Shown: positions 34,053 through 42,778, counted from the stretch's first letter. The stretch: 64,000 nt of DNA from Halonatronomonas betaini (GCF_015666175.1 NZ_JADPIE010000006.1:1-64000); one strand, 5' to 3'. Made by a program: numbers and translations. The notes: generated by a model not told the origin, from the sequence alone.

Positions 34053-35081
34053 TTAATTTTCATAATAATAAGCAATTGGAATCACATAACCTCCATCAAT
34101 TAAAAACTTTTCTACCGGAAGAAGTAATTCCATTACTTTGTCTATGTTATCCTGATTTAATTTTGCAAGATCAATAATTTCTTCTAAAGTTCTACCATCT
34201 ATTTTCTTATCATTTAAATCTATTTGATTTACATATGTTTCTATAAAAATTGGAGTATAACCTGTAATGCCTATAATAGATACTGAATTGAGTTCTATAA
34301 AATTTTCCCAATCTACAATTCTAGTATTAAAATTAATATCTAATTGTTCTAAATCATTGAACTGGCTCTCAATCTCTTCAGCAACTACATCTCTATGATT
34401 ACTTTCTTCATTGGCAAAAATATCTATATTAACTTCATTAACAAATTCTGATTCCTCTCGATATTCTTTAGCTTGTTCTAAATTGTAATCTATAGTCAAA
34501 TCAATATCTTCAAATCCAAACCTTGTAGGAGTTAATAATCTTTTTGAAATTTCAATTTCAAAATCATCTCCCATATGTTCATCCATTTTTTCTATAATTG
34601 CTTCTTTATTTATAGCTGAAGCTATTATTAATCTTATATTTTCATCAGCAATTTCATCTTCATCAATATCCATAATTAACGTAGTTTCGAGTGCTCTTTT
34701 CTTATCTAATTGTTCTAAAACAATTGGATCTGAAAGGCTCAAGTCTTCTCCTTCGTTTAATTGAACTTTGACTTCTTCATTTTCTAAATTAAAGTTATAT
34801 ACATATACTGTATACTCTCCACTTTCTAACCCATCAAAATGAAATGATGTATTATCTTCATCATATTCAATATATTGTCTATCAACTTCAGAATTATTTT
34901 TTTCAAGAACTACTAACCCATTAGTTGTCATTAAATCTCCTTCATTCATTCTCTGTCTTATATCCCCAGTAAGCGTAGAATTTTCAAGTGTAATATCTCC
35001 ATTATCACAGCCAGTTAATCCAACCATTACTATTAAAACCATAATCAAAAATACAGTAGGACTTTTCAAATTAATTTTCAT
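34053..35081 (-). CDS. Lipoprotein with half a family-5 solute-binding domain (copy 1)
   Basis: A 342-residue paralogue of the gene at 32954. Lipobox LTGC, then the shared ENSTLTG start of the beta domain (FHFDGLESGEYTVYVY), then the solute-binding-like half: DENIRLIIASAINKEAI, LLTPTRFGF, LEQAKEYREESEF, HRDVVAEEIESQFNDLEQL, and a C-terminal VIPIAYYYEN. The missing N-terminal lobe is the same as in the paralogue. Gene order and shared architecture suggest tandem duplication. It is very AT-rich (17 of 60 bases G or C in 34441-34500). No permease or ATPase genes of an Opp system are nearby. Confidence 0.65.
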   Translation of the reverse strand: MKINLKSPTVFLIMVLIVMVGLTGCDNGDITLENSTLTGDIRQRMNEGDLMTTNGLVVLEKNNSEVDRQYIEYDEDNTSFHFDGLESGEYTVYVYNFNLENEEVKVQLNEGEDLSLSDPIVLEQLDKKRALETTLIMDIDEDEIADENIRLIIASAINKEAIIEKMDEHMGDDFEIEISKRLLTPTRFGFEDIDLTIDYNLEQAKEYREESEFVNEVNIDIFANEESNHRDVVAEEIESQFNDLEQLDINFNTRIVDWENFIELNSVSIIGITGYTPIFIETYVNQIDLNDKKIDGRTLEEIIDLAKLNQDNIDKVMELLLPVEKFLIDGGYVIPIAYYYEN

Positions 35082-35240
35082 TCTTTTAATAACCCCCTTT
35101 TATTTTATATTCATAATCCCCAATTAATTATACAATTAACGGCTAACCAAAAAGTTCCTGCAAATATTTAGAATTTTTCTAATAATAATCTGATATTTAA
35201 TTTTTATACTCACTTATTATCAATTAATTAATAATAAAAT

Positions 35241-35264
35241 TCACCTCCTTCACTAATATTAGTG
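35241..35264 (-). other. Orphan perfect Shine-Dalgarno sequence beside a 14-bp palindrome
   Basis: The minus strand reads CACTAATATTAGTG (35251-35264) then AAGGAGGTGA (35241-35250), a full match to the 16S tail, but no ORF longer than a few codons follows. It may be a leader peptide site or the remains of a lost gene. It lies in the 476-base gene-free gap 35082-35557. Confidence 0.5.
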
Positions 35265-35361
35265 TTAATATAATAAGTTTTGTGACATCAAAATAATAAA
35301 ATTATCTCTTTTACTAATTAAAAATCATCCCAAAGAAATTGATTACTGAGCCATCGAACTC

Positions 35362-35386
35362 AAAAAACCAGAGCACCTCGCTCTGG
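35362..35386 (-). terminator. Minus-strand terminator with no recognised gene before it
   Basis: A 7-bp stem CCAGAGC with its complement (35368-35374 and 35380-35386) followed on the minus strand by TTTTTT. The only gene upstream on that strand is beyond an oppositely oriented gene and has its own terminator. Confidence 0.65.
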
Positions 35387-35524
35387 CTCTTACTTTCCTT
35401 TTAAATAAATATCCCTGCATAAATCTCCACTAGCATCCAGCCATAAAACAAGATATAATATTACTAAACTCGCAAAAAAAGGACAATCTGATTTAATCCT
35501 TAACTATTTATATAGGAAGCTTCA

Positions 35525-35539
35525 CAAATCTAAGATTTG
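35525..35539 (+). promoter_or_regulatory. 15-bp palindrome before the ribosome site of the gene at 35558
   Basis: CAAATCT-A-AGATTTG, a perfect 7+1+7 palindrome ending just before CTGAGGGGGC. It could be an operator or an mRNA hairpin affecting translation start. Confidence 0.4.
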
Positions 35540-35557
35540 CCTGAGGGGGCAAAAAAA

Positions 35558-36250
35558 ATGTTTAAAAAGACTGTTTTCACAGGAATGTCCTTAGTTCTTA
35601 TTCTTGCAATAGCAATCACCTTTAGTTCTCCGGCAACCATGGCAATCTCTGAGCTAGAAGCACTGCTGGCAGAAGATCTTGAAATTCCAACCCGGGTTGA
35701 AGATCTAATTGCTAAATTCAGTCTTCTGGATTATCAGGTAAAAACAATTCAGGGCGGCACAACATCCTATGATGCCAATAATTCCTATCAATATTTAGGC
35801 CAGGAGAATATTCAGGGCGAGACCACTGATAAACTAAGCCTGGAAATTCAACCTCTCAATCAGCAATCCAATTCTATTATATTATGGATGGCAGATGGCG
35901 AGTTCAAACAGGCTGAATACCAGGGACAAATAATACCTGGTGAGATCTTTAATATGATGGCTGAGAATATACTTGGCGCATTATTTGCTCCATTCCACAG
36001 CATTTCAGAATATAATCTCGAAGAATTAGCTGATGTCGGTGAAGTTTCAAGCAGCCAGAAAATGATTGGAGATAAAGAAGTTGAAGTAATAACAGTCACA
36101 GTAGACGATGTTCCAGAAGAAGAAATTGAAAGCGGCAAAGTCCACCTGGCCAATCTTGATAATTTCCTTATGGTCGTTGGTTTTGATTATATCTCTGGTG
36201 TCGAAGATATTCAGCAGATATTTGAAGTTACAGCCTTTGAGCTCCGCTAA
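35558..36250 (+). CDS. Exported protein of unknown function
   Basis: A 230-residue protein with a clear signal peptide (MFKKTVFTGMSLVLILAIAI, cleavage near TMA). The mature part is mixed alpha/beta; EIQPLNQQSNSIILWM and VEVITVTVDD look like beta strands of an outer-membrane lipoprotein carrier-like fold, but I cannot assign a family. I placed the start at the ATG at 35558, nine bases after GAGGGGG; the TTG at 35537 lies before that site. It is on the plus strand, convergent with the gene at 36334. Confidence 0.6.
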   Translation: MFKKTVFTGMSLVLILAIAITFSSPATMAISELEALLAEDLEIPTRVEDLIAKFSLLDYQVKTIQGGTTSYDANNSYQYLGQENIQGETTDKLSLEIQPLNQQSNSIILWMADGEFKQAEYQGQIIPGEIFNMMAENILGALFAPFHSISEYNLEELADVGEVSSSQKMIGDKEVEVITVTVDDVPEEEIESGKVHLANLDNFLMVVGFDYISGVEDIQQIFEVTAFELR

Positions 36251-36270
36251 ACTAATATCTAAAATAAAAC

Positions 36271-36330
36271 AGAGAAAAAATAACCCTGCCCGGGCTGAAT
36301 TTATCAGCCTGAGCAGGGTTTTCTCTGTTA
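36271..36330. terminator. Bidirectional terminator between convergent genes
   Basis: A 17-bp stem (36282-36298 with 36304-36320, two weak pairs), extended outside by the complementary CAGAGAAAA and TTTTCTCTG. It gives T-rich ends in both directions, serving the genes at 35558 and 36334. Confidence 0.85.
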
Positions 36331-36333
36331 TCC

Positions 36334-36927
36334 TTATAACTCCAATAAACTCTTATAACTCTCAGCAACTTCTTTCCCGGCCTTATTTGTATAAATCTGG
36401 TTCCTGGGAATATCAACCACAATCAGCCGGAGATCGCACCAGCCTCTGAGGCCAAGTCTGAAGGTCTTAGAGTATTTCAGCTCCTTGATTGCCTGAATAT
36501 CTTCTGGCCTCAACTGACTTTCAACGATATTAACAAAGGTGAAATAGGACTGATGGTGATTGGGATGAGCATCTACTAGTTCTGCCACAACTTCATCAAT
36601 AAACTGGCGATTGTAAAAATCAGCAGCATATTCTTCAGTAATCCGCACCAGAACATGTTCATAATCAGTAAACTCCCAGATCTTAACAGAGCGGGTGGCG
36701 ACATATCTTTCATTATCAAGCCGGCAGAAGCCGTATAAATCAAAGCTTCTGCCTATTTCATTCACCACCTCAACTATATACTTAATGATATCTATACAAA
36801 GTGATTCTACAAAAGTGTTAGAAATTGAAATTTTACATAACGAAATCTTAGCTAAATTATTATATACAAATGAGGGCACTATGCAATTTAAATCCATTCC
36901 AGAAACTGCCTGGTATCGCATAATCAT
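36334..36927 (-). CDS. Conserved-looking protein of unknown function
   Basis: A 197-residue soluble protein. The first 40 residues look unlike the rest and the GGAGG site lies about 20 bases before the ATG, so the true start may be further in. The core has FDLYGFCRLDNERYVATRSVKIWEF (cut between the two halves here: FDLYGFCRLDNERY and VATRSVKIWEF), followed by a helical part and a C-terminal beta hairpin LRLIVVDIPRNQIYTNK. It recalls small uncharacterised Firmicute proteins (a DUF8052-like pattern), from memory and with low certainty. No function is proposed. Confidence 0.55.
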   Translation of the reverse strand: MIMRYQAVSGMDLNCIVPSFVYNNLAKISLCKISISNTFVESLCIDIIKYIVEVVNEIGRSFDLYGFCRLDNERYVATRSVKIWEFTDYEHVLVRITEEYAADFYNRQFIDEVVAELVDAHPNHHQSYFTFVNIVESQLRPEDIQAIKELKYSKTFRLGLRGWCDLRLIVVDIPRNQIYTNKAGKEVAESYKSLLEL

Positions 36928-37149
36928 TTTAAACCAATATTAAAACACCTCCGTGATTGTATTGCCATTATGTCTTCAAAATTATTTGTAATATCAATTC
37001 ATCATACTATTATTATTATAATATGTATATTATGATAAAAATATACTATAAAAAGTCTCGGCAAATTAAATTAAAATCTGTAAAGAATTAAGACTATATT
37101 TACAAGAGAAAAACTTTTGACAATAAGATAAAATACAGGAGGAATTACA

Positions 37150-38457
37150 ATGAAAAAGAGAATTATATTACTAGCAAGTTTTTTAGCAGTGGTCATGCTC
37201 TTTGCAGGAACAATTGAAGCCCAGGCAACCAGAGTTGCAGTCATTGGATTTGAAGCAGCAGATTCATCCTGGTTTGAAAGTAGTACTCGTCAGCGGGAAA
37301 TACTAGAATTTATTAGAGAAGAATTTACTGATAGATTGGCCGATGTCGAAGATTACACTGTTCTCAGTAGCACGAGAACTCAAGATTTACTTTACGAGCT
37401 CAATGCAAGACCTGGCCGCAGGCCATCCCATTCTATCATGAATCAGCTTCGAGGCAGAACAAATTCCGATCTCTTCGCCTATGGCAGCATCGATAGGATT
37501 GAAATCAATGAACAAGATGAATTCAAAATTGGTCCAGTCCGGTTCAGCGAAGCTGAATTAACTGTTGAACTAAGTCTTGAAATGATTGATGCCAGAAATC
37601 CAAATTCCAGTGATACTTTTATCGGTATTGGTCAGGTTTCTCATACCGGCCTTAATATTGTCGATTCTGAGGGAGATAGAATTCGCCTTCAGGCTTTTGA
37701 CGATGATGCCCTGGAAAGAACGATCTCTCAGGCCATTGATAATCTAATAGCTGATATTACCGGTGAAACTGTAGATGAAGAAGAACCAGCCGAGCGTACA
37801 GTCGAAGCCCAGGTCATCTCTATTGTTGGCGACAGATTAGTAATTAATAAAGGTCACAGCGACGGCCTCGAAATCGACCAGATAGCTAATATTGTTAGAT
37901 ACACTGATGGTGGAGATTCATCACTTACAATCGGAACAGCTTTTGTTGATGAAGTAGACAGTAACTCAGCCAGTATAGTTCTTGAATCTATAAATAGACG
38001 CCCTCAGGTTGGCGATTATGTTTATATTACAGTTGGTGAACAAGTAAGGACTCCTGAATCAGATAGAGATCCAATTAGAGTCGTTGATACCCGTAACTTT
38101 AGAATCGAAATATTAGATGCCGATTTATCTGGAAATCGAGTTACTATTTCAGGTGAGGCAACTGCTAAAAGCAATAATGTTGATTTAAGAGTTTTATTAT
38201 CCAGCACTGAGTTTTTTGACCATGAAAGCAACCGCACTCAAATGACAGGTAAGAGAGTATCTATTGGTGGCTGGTCACAATCTTCAAGTGGCACTCCATC
38301 AATTACTGAAACTTTCCGGAGAAATGAAACTAGAGAAATTAGCTGGAGCTTTACCAATGTACCTGCCAATGCTGATAGATTAGCTAGAGTAACGCTATGG
38401 TTAGAAACTGAATATGAAGGCAATATTTCACTAGATTTTAGAGATCTAGAATTATAA
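37150..38457 (+). CDS. CsgG-like exported protein, cassette copy 1
   Basis: A 435-residue protein with a type I signal peptide (cleavage near EAQA-T28). The N-terminal domain (about 28-205) has the CsgG/curli-assembly pattern: TRVAVIGFEAADSSWF at the start, FAYGSIDRIE and a duplex-strand region. Residues about 215-300 (VISIVGDRLVINKGHSDGLE) resemble the C-terminal SH3-like part of FlgT. A C-terminal beta domain of about 120 residues follows. It lacks the lipid-anchor cysteine of true CsgG. It has a close paralogue at 40574 and both are followed by a repeat lipoprotein. A role in an envelope assembly or export complex is inferred. Confidence 0.75.
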   Translation: MKKRIILLASFLAVVMLFAGTIEAQATRVAVIGFEAADSSWFESSTRQREILEFIREEFTDRLADVEDYTVLSSTRTQDLLYELNARPGRRPSHSIMNQLRGRTNSDLFAYGSIDRIEINEQDEFKIGPVRFSEAELTVELSLEMIDARNPNSSDTFIGIGQVSHTGLNIVDSEGDRIRLQAFDDDALERTISQAIDNLIADITGETVDEEEPAERTVEAQVISIVGDRLVINKGHSDGLEIDQIANIVRYTDGGDSSLTIGTAFVDEVDSNSASIVLESINRRPQVGDYVYITVGEQVRTPESDRDPIRVVDTRNFRIEILDADLSGNRVTISGEATAKSNNVDLRVLLSSTEFFDHESNRTQMTGKRVSIGGWSQSSSGTPSITETFRRNETREISWSFTNVPANADRLARVTLWLETEYEGNISLDFRDLEL

Positions 38458-38514
38458 TCTCTCCAATTTTATTGAGAGAGTGATAAATTAAAGGTAAAAT
38501 CAGGAGGGATAACT

Positions 38515-39372
38515 ATGAAAAAGAATCTAAAATATATTTCAATTTTCGTTTTAATGTTTAGTTTTATGTTTTTTCTAAGTAGTTGTGATTCTGGTAGCAG
38601 TAGTAGCTCAGATACTATAGCTACAACTGTTTATAATTTAAATGCCCAAACTGCTGGGATTGGAACAATAACAGATATTGATTCTGGTGAAGTCTTAACA
38701 GGTAATCAGGATTCCATGTATAGTGATAGATTTTTAAGAGATGATAGAATAAGACTAAGAGCAGAAGGTGCAGGAAATAGTGAATTTCTATTCTGGGCAG
38801 ATAATAATGTAGGTAATATTTATAATCCAAGACAGGACATTACAATGAACTCAAATAAAAGTGTGATGGCCGTCTTTGGTGGGGAAGAAGTATTTTTAGC
38901 AGGATATATCCATGAAAATATCCAGAATAAAAATGTTATTGGCTTCTGGAAAACCTTAAATGATTTCCCTCATTTAGAAATCTATGTTAGAGATACTAGA
39001 TATGCAACTGAAAGATATAGATACTTCCTGGATGCAGAAAATAGGCAGGAAGACCATAGGGACAATGCTATAGTAAAAAGTGATCAAGGTGCTGATTCTG
39101 AATTCATTGCCGCTATTTATAGAATAGAAGAACCTGAGGATGATCTAGATTATACTAAAATATTATTTGTATATGCAGATGTTTTAACTTTTCGCGCAGT
39201 AGTTTTAGATTCTCAAATTACTGAAAATGAAAATCTATTTGCTGAAGCTTATGAAAAGAAAGACTCTACAGATGAATTTATCACTTTTGTTAGACAAGTA
39301 ATTCATGAAAACAGAAATAAGGATATAATTCTAGGTTCAACAGAATGGCCATATTATGACATTAATAACTAA
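38515..39372 (+). CDS. Repeat-domain lipoprotein, cassette copy 1
   Basis: A 285-residue lipoprotein (lipobox LSSC). After a Ser-rich linker comes one bacterial-repeat-type domain ending FLFWADNNVGNIYNPRQDIT and SVMAVFG, the pattern of InlB B-repeat/Listeria-Bacteroides repeats (glycine, FxxW, T-x-T-x-x-F). The C-terminal 170 residues (VFLAGYIHEN, GFWKTL, LEIYVRDTR) are shared only with the paralogue at 41909. It starts 57 bases after the CsgG-like gene, so the pair are an operon. Function unknown; probably anchored in an envelope membrane and working with its partner. Confidence 0.7.
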   Translation: MKKNLKYISIFVLMFSFMFFLSSCDSGSSSSSDTIATTVYNLNAQTAGIGTITDIDSGEVLTGNQDSMYSDRFLRDDRIRLRAEGAGNSEFLFWADNNVGNIYNPRQDITMNSNKSVMAVFGGEEVFLAGYIHENIQNKNVIGFWKTLNDFPHLEIYVRDTRYATERYRYFLDAENRQEDHRDNAIVKSDQGADSEFIAAIYRIEEPEDDLDYTKILFVYADVLTFRAVVLDSQITENENLFAEAYEKKDSTDEFITFVRQVIHENRNKDIILGSTEWPYYDINN

Positions 39373-39379
39373 AACCCCA

Positions 39380-39414
39380 ACCCCCTTCCCCTCACAGGCA
39401 GGGGGTATTTTTTT
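39380..39414 (+). terminator. Terminator of cassette copy 1
   Basis: A 7-bp stem ACCCCCT with AGGGGGT (39380-39386 and 39400-39406) followed by ATTTTTTT. It resembles the terminator of cassette copy 2 at 42779. Confidence 0.8.
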
Positions 39415-39422
39415 GGCTAAAA

Positions 39423-39663
39423 TTAAACAGAAACATCTAGATCATTGATTTCAGCCTCCATCATATCAATAATAGTATAGGCCAATTCAGGGTCAAACTA
39501 ATCGCCAGCCTTATCTCTTCTCCCTTTATCCCCTGAGGATAACCAGTTCCATCCCAGCGCTCATGATAACAGAGTATTGAATCAGCTACTCCTGCATATT
39601 TTTCAGTCGATAAAGCAATCCGGTAACCTCTCTCAGGATGTTTCATGGACTTCATTCAGACCA
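39423..39663 (-). pseudogene. Remnant of a GGDEF/HD-GYP gene
   Basis: The minus strand keeps two pieces of the C-terminal HD-GYP region of the gene at 42824: HPERGYRIALSTEKYAGVAD with HERWDGTGYPQGIKGEEI, then after a deletion FDPELAYTIIDMMEAEI. The glutamine before FDPEL is a TAG stop, the two pieces are joined out of frame, the residues between LNE and HPERG are lost, and everything upstream is gone. It lies convergent to the repeat lipoprotein gene, exactly as the full gene does in copy 2. Confidence 0.85.
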
Positions 39664-39674
39664 TTATAACAAAT

Positions 39675-39707
39675 AAAAAAAACAGGGCTAAATTTAATCA
39701 AGCCCTG
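39675..39707 (-). terminator. Terminator after the methyltransferase gene
   Basis: Perfect stem CAGGGCT with its complement (39683-39689 and 39701-39707) followed on the minus strand by eight T residues. Confidence 0.9.
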
Positions 39708-39734
39708 ACCGGAATCAAAATACATAAACCAAAA

Positions 39735-40349
39735 CTATTCAGCTGTCAAAATATATATCGAACCGGTTATATACCTATAATTATAGCCAAAACCGACTTT
39801 CTCCAGCATAGCCCCTAGCAGTTCAGGCTTATAGAAATTAGCTGGCTCACCGGCTAAACCTTCAGCAGTTGCAATAAACTTTGTAAAAAATGTCGATGGA
39901 TCAAATTCCATAATATGAAGCTGGCCACCAGGCTTTAGCACCCGCTTAATTTCAACAAAGGTCTCCTCAATATTATTAAAATGATGGAGAGCATCGGCAA
40001 TAGTCACATGATCAAAACTATTATCAGCAAGGGGCAGCGCATCGCCAGTAGCCTCAACCAGCTCAGCCTCTAATCCCGGCTCACTGCTATCCCTGGCATC
40101 ATTATCTAATTTTACGAGCCTGTCTCTGGCCCTGGAAAGCATGGCCTCTGAAGGATCAGCGATAATCACCTCAAGCCCCATATCCCCTGGCAGCTCCTCT
40201 AAAATCTGGCCAGTTCCACCGCCAAGATCCAGCAAACTCTGCCCTGGCTGCAAATTAATATGCTCAACCAACTCTGCCAGCGTCTTATTGTGACCGGTTA
40301 TCTTCATCGCTGTATCATAAACCGGCGCCACTATCTTAAAGAAATCCAT
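39735..40349 (-). CDS. Class I SAM-dependent methyltransferase
   Basis: A 204-residue Rossmann methyltransferase. Motif I is LLDLGGGTGQIL, motif II the acidic strand end VIIADPSEAML, motif III GDALPLADNSFDHV, followed by ALHHF and VLKPGGQLHIMEFDP. It resembles the UbiE/YcgJ group that methylates small molecules; substrate unknown. It lies between the two cassette copies and has its own terminator. I chose the ATG at 40349, since the start codons further up are inside or too close to the AAAAGGAGG site. Confidence 0.85.
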   Translation of the reverse strand: MDFFKIVAPVYDTAMKITGHNKTLAELVEHINLQPGQSLLDLGGGTGQILEELPGDMGLEVIIADPSEAMLSRARDRLVKLDNDARDSSEPGLEAELVEATGDALPLADNSFDHVTIADALHHFNNIEETFVEIKRVLKPGGQLHIMEFDPSTFFTKFIATAEGLAGEPANFYKPELLGAMLEKVGFGYNYRYITGSIYILTAE

Positions 40350-40494
40350 CCCAATCATCAACCTCCTTTTAACCAACTAACTCGTAATAATATATTTCTA
40401 TCAACTGTTTTAATTATATACCCTCCCAGGGCTGCCATTCAGTTAAATACAAACTACCATTTTGTCTTCTATCATATTTATTTCTGCAGATTAA

Positions 40495-40503
40495 TGATAT
40501 AAT
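40495..40503 (+). promoter_or_regulatory. Extended -10 promoter of cassette copy 2
   Basis: TGA-TATAAT on the plus strand, 71 bases before the start codon, without a good -35. No equally clear element was found before copy 1. Confidence 0.5.
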
Positions 40504-40573
40504 AGTATTAGATGTAATGAAATTAAGATATTACTAAATCTTAAATAGTCATATAAAACGAGGAGGAGTTACA

Positions 40574-41896
40574 ATGAAAAAAAGAATTATCTTTATAGCA
40601 GGTGCAGGGCTTTTGGCACTGGTCATGATCTTTGCAGGAGCCATTGAAGCTCAGGCAACCAGAGTCGCAGTTCTTGGCTTTGAAGCTGCAGATTCTGACT
40701 GGTTTGAAAGCAGCAGCCACGAGGAAGAAATGCTGGAGAATATTACAGATGAATTCAACGATAAACTCTCTGATATTGCAGATTACACTGTGCTTAGTAG
40801 AAGCAGAATTCAGGATTTATATGATGAATTAAATGCAAGACCTGGCCGCAGACCAACCCATTCTATAATCAATCAAATGCGTGGCAGAACAAATGCCGAT
40901 TATTTTGCCTATGGCAGCATTGATCGAATCAATGTTGAGGAAAAAGATGATTTCAATATTGGCCCGGTCCGGTTTAGCGAAGTTGAATTAACAGTTGAGC
41001 TTAGCGTAGAAATGATCGATGCCAGGAATCCCCGTTCAAGTGACACCTATACCGGTACTGGTCGCATAACCCACACTGGTATTAATATTGTTGATTCCCG
41101 TGGAGATAGAATCCGCCTTCAGGCCTTTGACGATGATGCCCTGGATAGAACAATTAGCCGGGCCATTGATAGCCTGATAGCTAATATTACCGGCGAAGAT
41201 ACAGATCAAGATGAAGAAATCGTTGAACGGACTGTTGAGGCCGAAGTCGTCTCAATCGTCGGCGACAGACTTGTAATCAACAAAGGCTCCCGGGACGGCC
41301 TGGAAGTTGGCCAGACAGGAGATATTATTAGATATACCACCACTTCTGCAGGTTCTCGAAGAATTCAGGTCGTTGGAACTTCAGAAATAACTGACCTTGA
41401 TAGAAACAGTGGTTTTGCTGATGTTATTTCTAGAAATATCACTCCTGAAGTTGGCGATATTATTGAATTTGAAGTTGAAGAAAGAACTGAAAGGGATAGG
41501 ACAGTTGATCCTATTGAGGTTGTTGAAACAAGAGATTTAAGAATAGAAATTCACGAAGCCGTTAAAGCAGACGATCGTGTAACTATCTATGGTGAAGCAT
41601 CTACAAGAAGAGGTGATGCTGAATTGACATTAGTTCTTGGAAATAGAGATTTTTATGATCACAATGAAAATAGAAGAGATATGACTGGAAAAAGAGTTTC
41701 AATAGGTGGCTGGACTCATTCTTCAAGAACAACAGCTAGAGTCACCGATACTATTCGAGAAAATGAACCGAAAACTATAACCTGGAGTTTTACAAATGTA
41801 CCTGAAAATGCAGACAGAATAAGCCGTGTAATTTTATGGTTTAGAACTGAACGTGACGGAGATATTTCTATTGACTTAAGAGATTTAAGGCTTTAA
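40574..41896 (+). CDS. CsgG-like exported protein, cassette copy 2
   Basis: A 440-residue paralogue of the gene at 37150, similar along its whole length: signal peptide ending EAQA, CsgG-like domain (TRVAVLGFEAADSDWF), FlgT-like VVSIVGDRLVINKGSRDGLE, and the C-terminal beta domain ending ISIDLRDLRL. The most conserved blocks, for example NARPGRRP and RIRLQAFDDDALDRTIS, mark the CsgG-like part. It starts from GAGGAGG and the next gene begins 12 bases after its stop. It is more GC-rich in its first half than copy 1. The likely role is the same as copy 1 with different partners. Confidence 0.75.
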   Translation: MKKRIIFIAGAGLLALVMIFAGAIEAQATRVAVLGFEAADSDWFESSSHEEEMLENITDEFNDKLSDIADYTVLSRSRIQDLYDELNARPGRRPTHSIINQMRGRTNADYFAYGSIDRINVEEKDDFNIGPVRFSEVELTVELSVEMIDARNPRSSDTYTGTGRITHTGINIVDSRGDRIRLQAFDDDALDRTISRAIDSLIANITGEDTDQDEEIVERTVEAEVVSIVGDRLVINKGSRDGLEVGQTGDIIRYTTTSAGSRRIQVVGTSEITDLDRNSGFADVISRNITPEVGDIIEFEVEERTERDRTVDPIEVVETRDLRIEIHEAVKADDRVTIYGEASTRRGDAELTLVLGNRDFYDHNENRRDMTGKRVSIGGWTHSSRTTARVTDTIRENEPKTITWSFTNVPENADRISRVILWFRTERDGDISIDLRDLRL

Positions 41897-41908
41897 GGGT
41901 TGGTATTT

Positions 41909-42769
41909 ATGAATAAAAACAATAAAAAACTAACTTTAATGATCCTTTTGTTAAGTTTCATATTCATTATTTCTGCTTGTAGTCCAGATAGAACCAGTTT
42001 TCAATATGATCTAAGTTTACAGGTTGCAGGAGAAGGTGAAATCAGAGATTCTGCTGGAAGAACACTTATAAGCTCAGAGAATTCAACTATTTTGGATAGG
42101 AGAGTTTTAAGAGTTGATCGAAATTCAACTGTAAGATTAAATGCTTTTCCAGATGAAGATAATAATTATGACTTTTTATTCTGGGCTGGTAATATTGGTG
42201 AATTTGATAGAGCTAATAATAGAGTTTATATGAGTTCAGATAAAGATTTGATTGCTGTTTTTGGTGATGAAAATGTATTTATGTCTGGTTATATTACACA
42301 ATCAAATCGAACAACAGATGTTACAGGATTCTGGAAAGCTTTTGCTGAACCTGATAGTCTAGCAAACCCTAACCTTGAAATTTACTTGAATCAAAGAAAT
42401 AACTCTCAAGACTCTTATCGTTATATTAATGATCAAGATTCAGAAGAAAGTTTAATGAGAGCTATACCAGATGGTAGAGGTTCTCAATTTATTGCAGCAG
42501 CTGAAAAATTAGAGAAATCTGATATGATCTTCGGTGATGAAGCAACAAGAATAATATTTGTTTATGCTTATATAGGTGGTTTTGAAGCTTTTGTTGTTTC
42601 TGAGGAGCATCCAGATTGGATTGATATTAATGATGAATTTCTAGAAATTATTCAATTAACTGGTGAAGAAAATGAAGAAGAATTTATTAGTAGGGTAGAC
42701 AATATTATTGATGAATATTATGATGATGATATAATTAAAGGCCAAACATTCATACTCCCCGCCGACTAA
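41909..42769 (+). CDS. Repeat-domain lipoprotein, cassette copy 2
   Basis: A 286-residue paralogue of the gene at 38515: lipobox ISAC, one repeat domain (GEGEIRDSAG to DFLFWAGNIG and LIAVFGDE), then the shared unknown domain (VFMSGYI, GFWKAF, LEIYLNQR, IIFVYAYI). I chose the ATG at 41909, nine bases after AAGGG; the TTG at 41900 is too close. It is co-transcribed with the CsgG-like gene. Divergence from copy 1 is greater than between the two CsgG-like proteins, which would fit exposure or partner-specific change. Confidence 0.7.
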   Translation: MNKNNKKLTLMILLLSFIFIISACSPDRTSFQYDLSLQVAGEGEIRDSAGRTLISSENSTILDRRVLRVDRNSTVRLNAFPDEDNNYDFLFWAGNIGEFDRANNRVYMSSDKDLIAVFGDENVFMSGYITQSNRTTDVTGFWKAFAEPDSLANPNLEIYLNQRNNSQDSYRYINDQDSEESLMRAIPDGRGSQFIAAAEKLEKSDMIFGDEATRIIFVYAYIGGFEAFVVSEEHPDWIDINDEFLEIIQLTGEENEEEFISRVDNIIDEYYDDDIIKGQTFILPAD

Positions 42770-42778
42770 CAAACACTC

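Noticed and set aside
37111-37150. TTGACA near 37111 as the -35 of the first CsgG-like gene
   Set aside because: No acceptable -10 follows at 16-18 bases; the only TA-rich match is about 6 bases away, and the ribosome site begins soon after.
39461-39655. A short intact HD-GYP gene
   Set aside because: It has only a fragment of the domain, loses frame after GEEI and continues in another frame with a stop codon, so it is a remnant rather than a gene.
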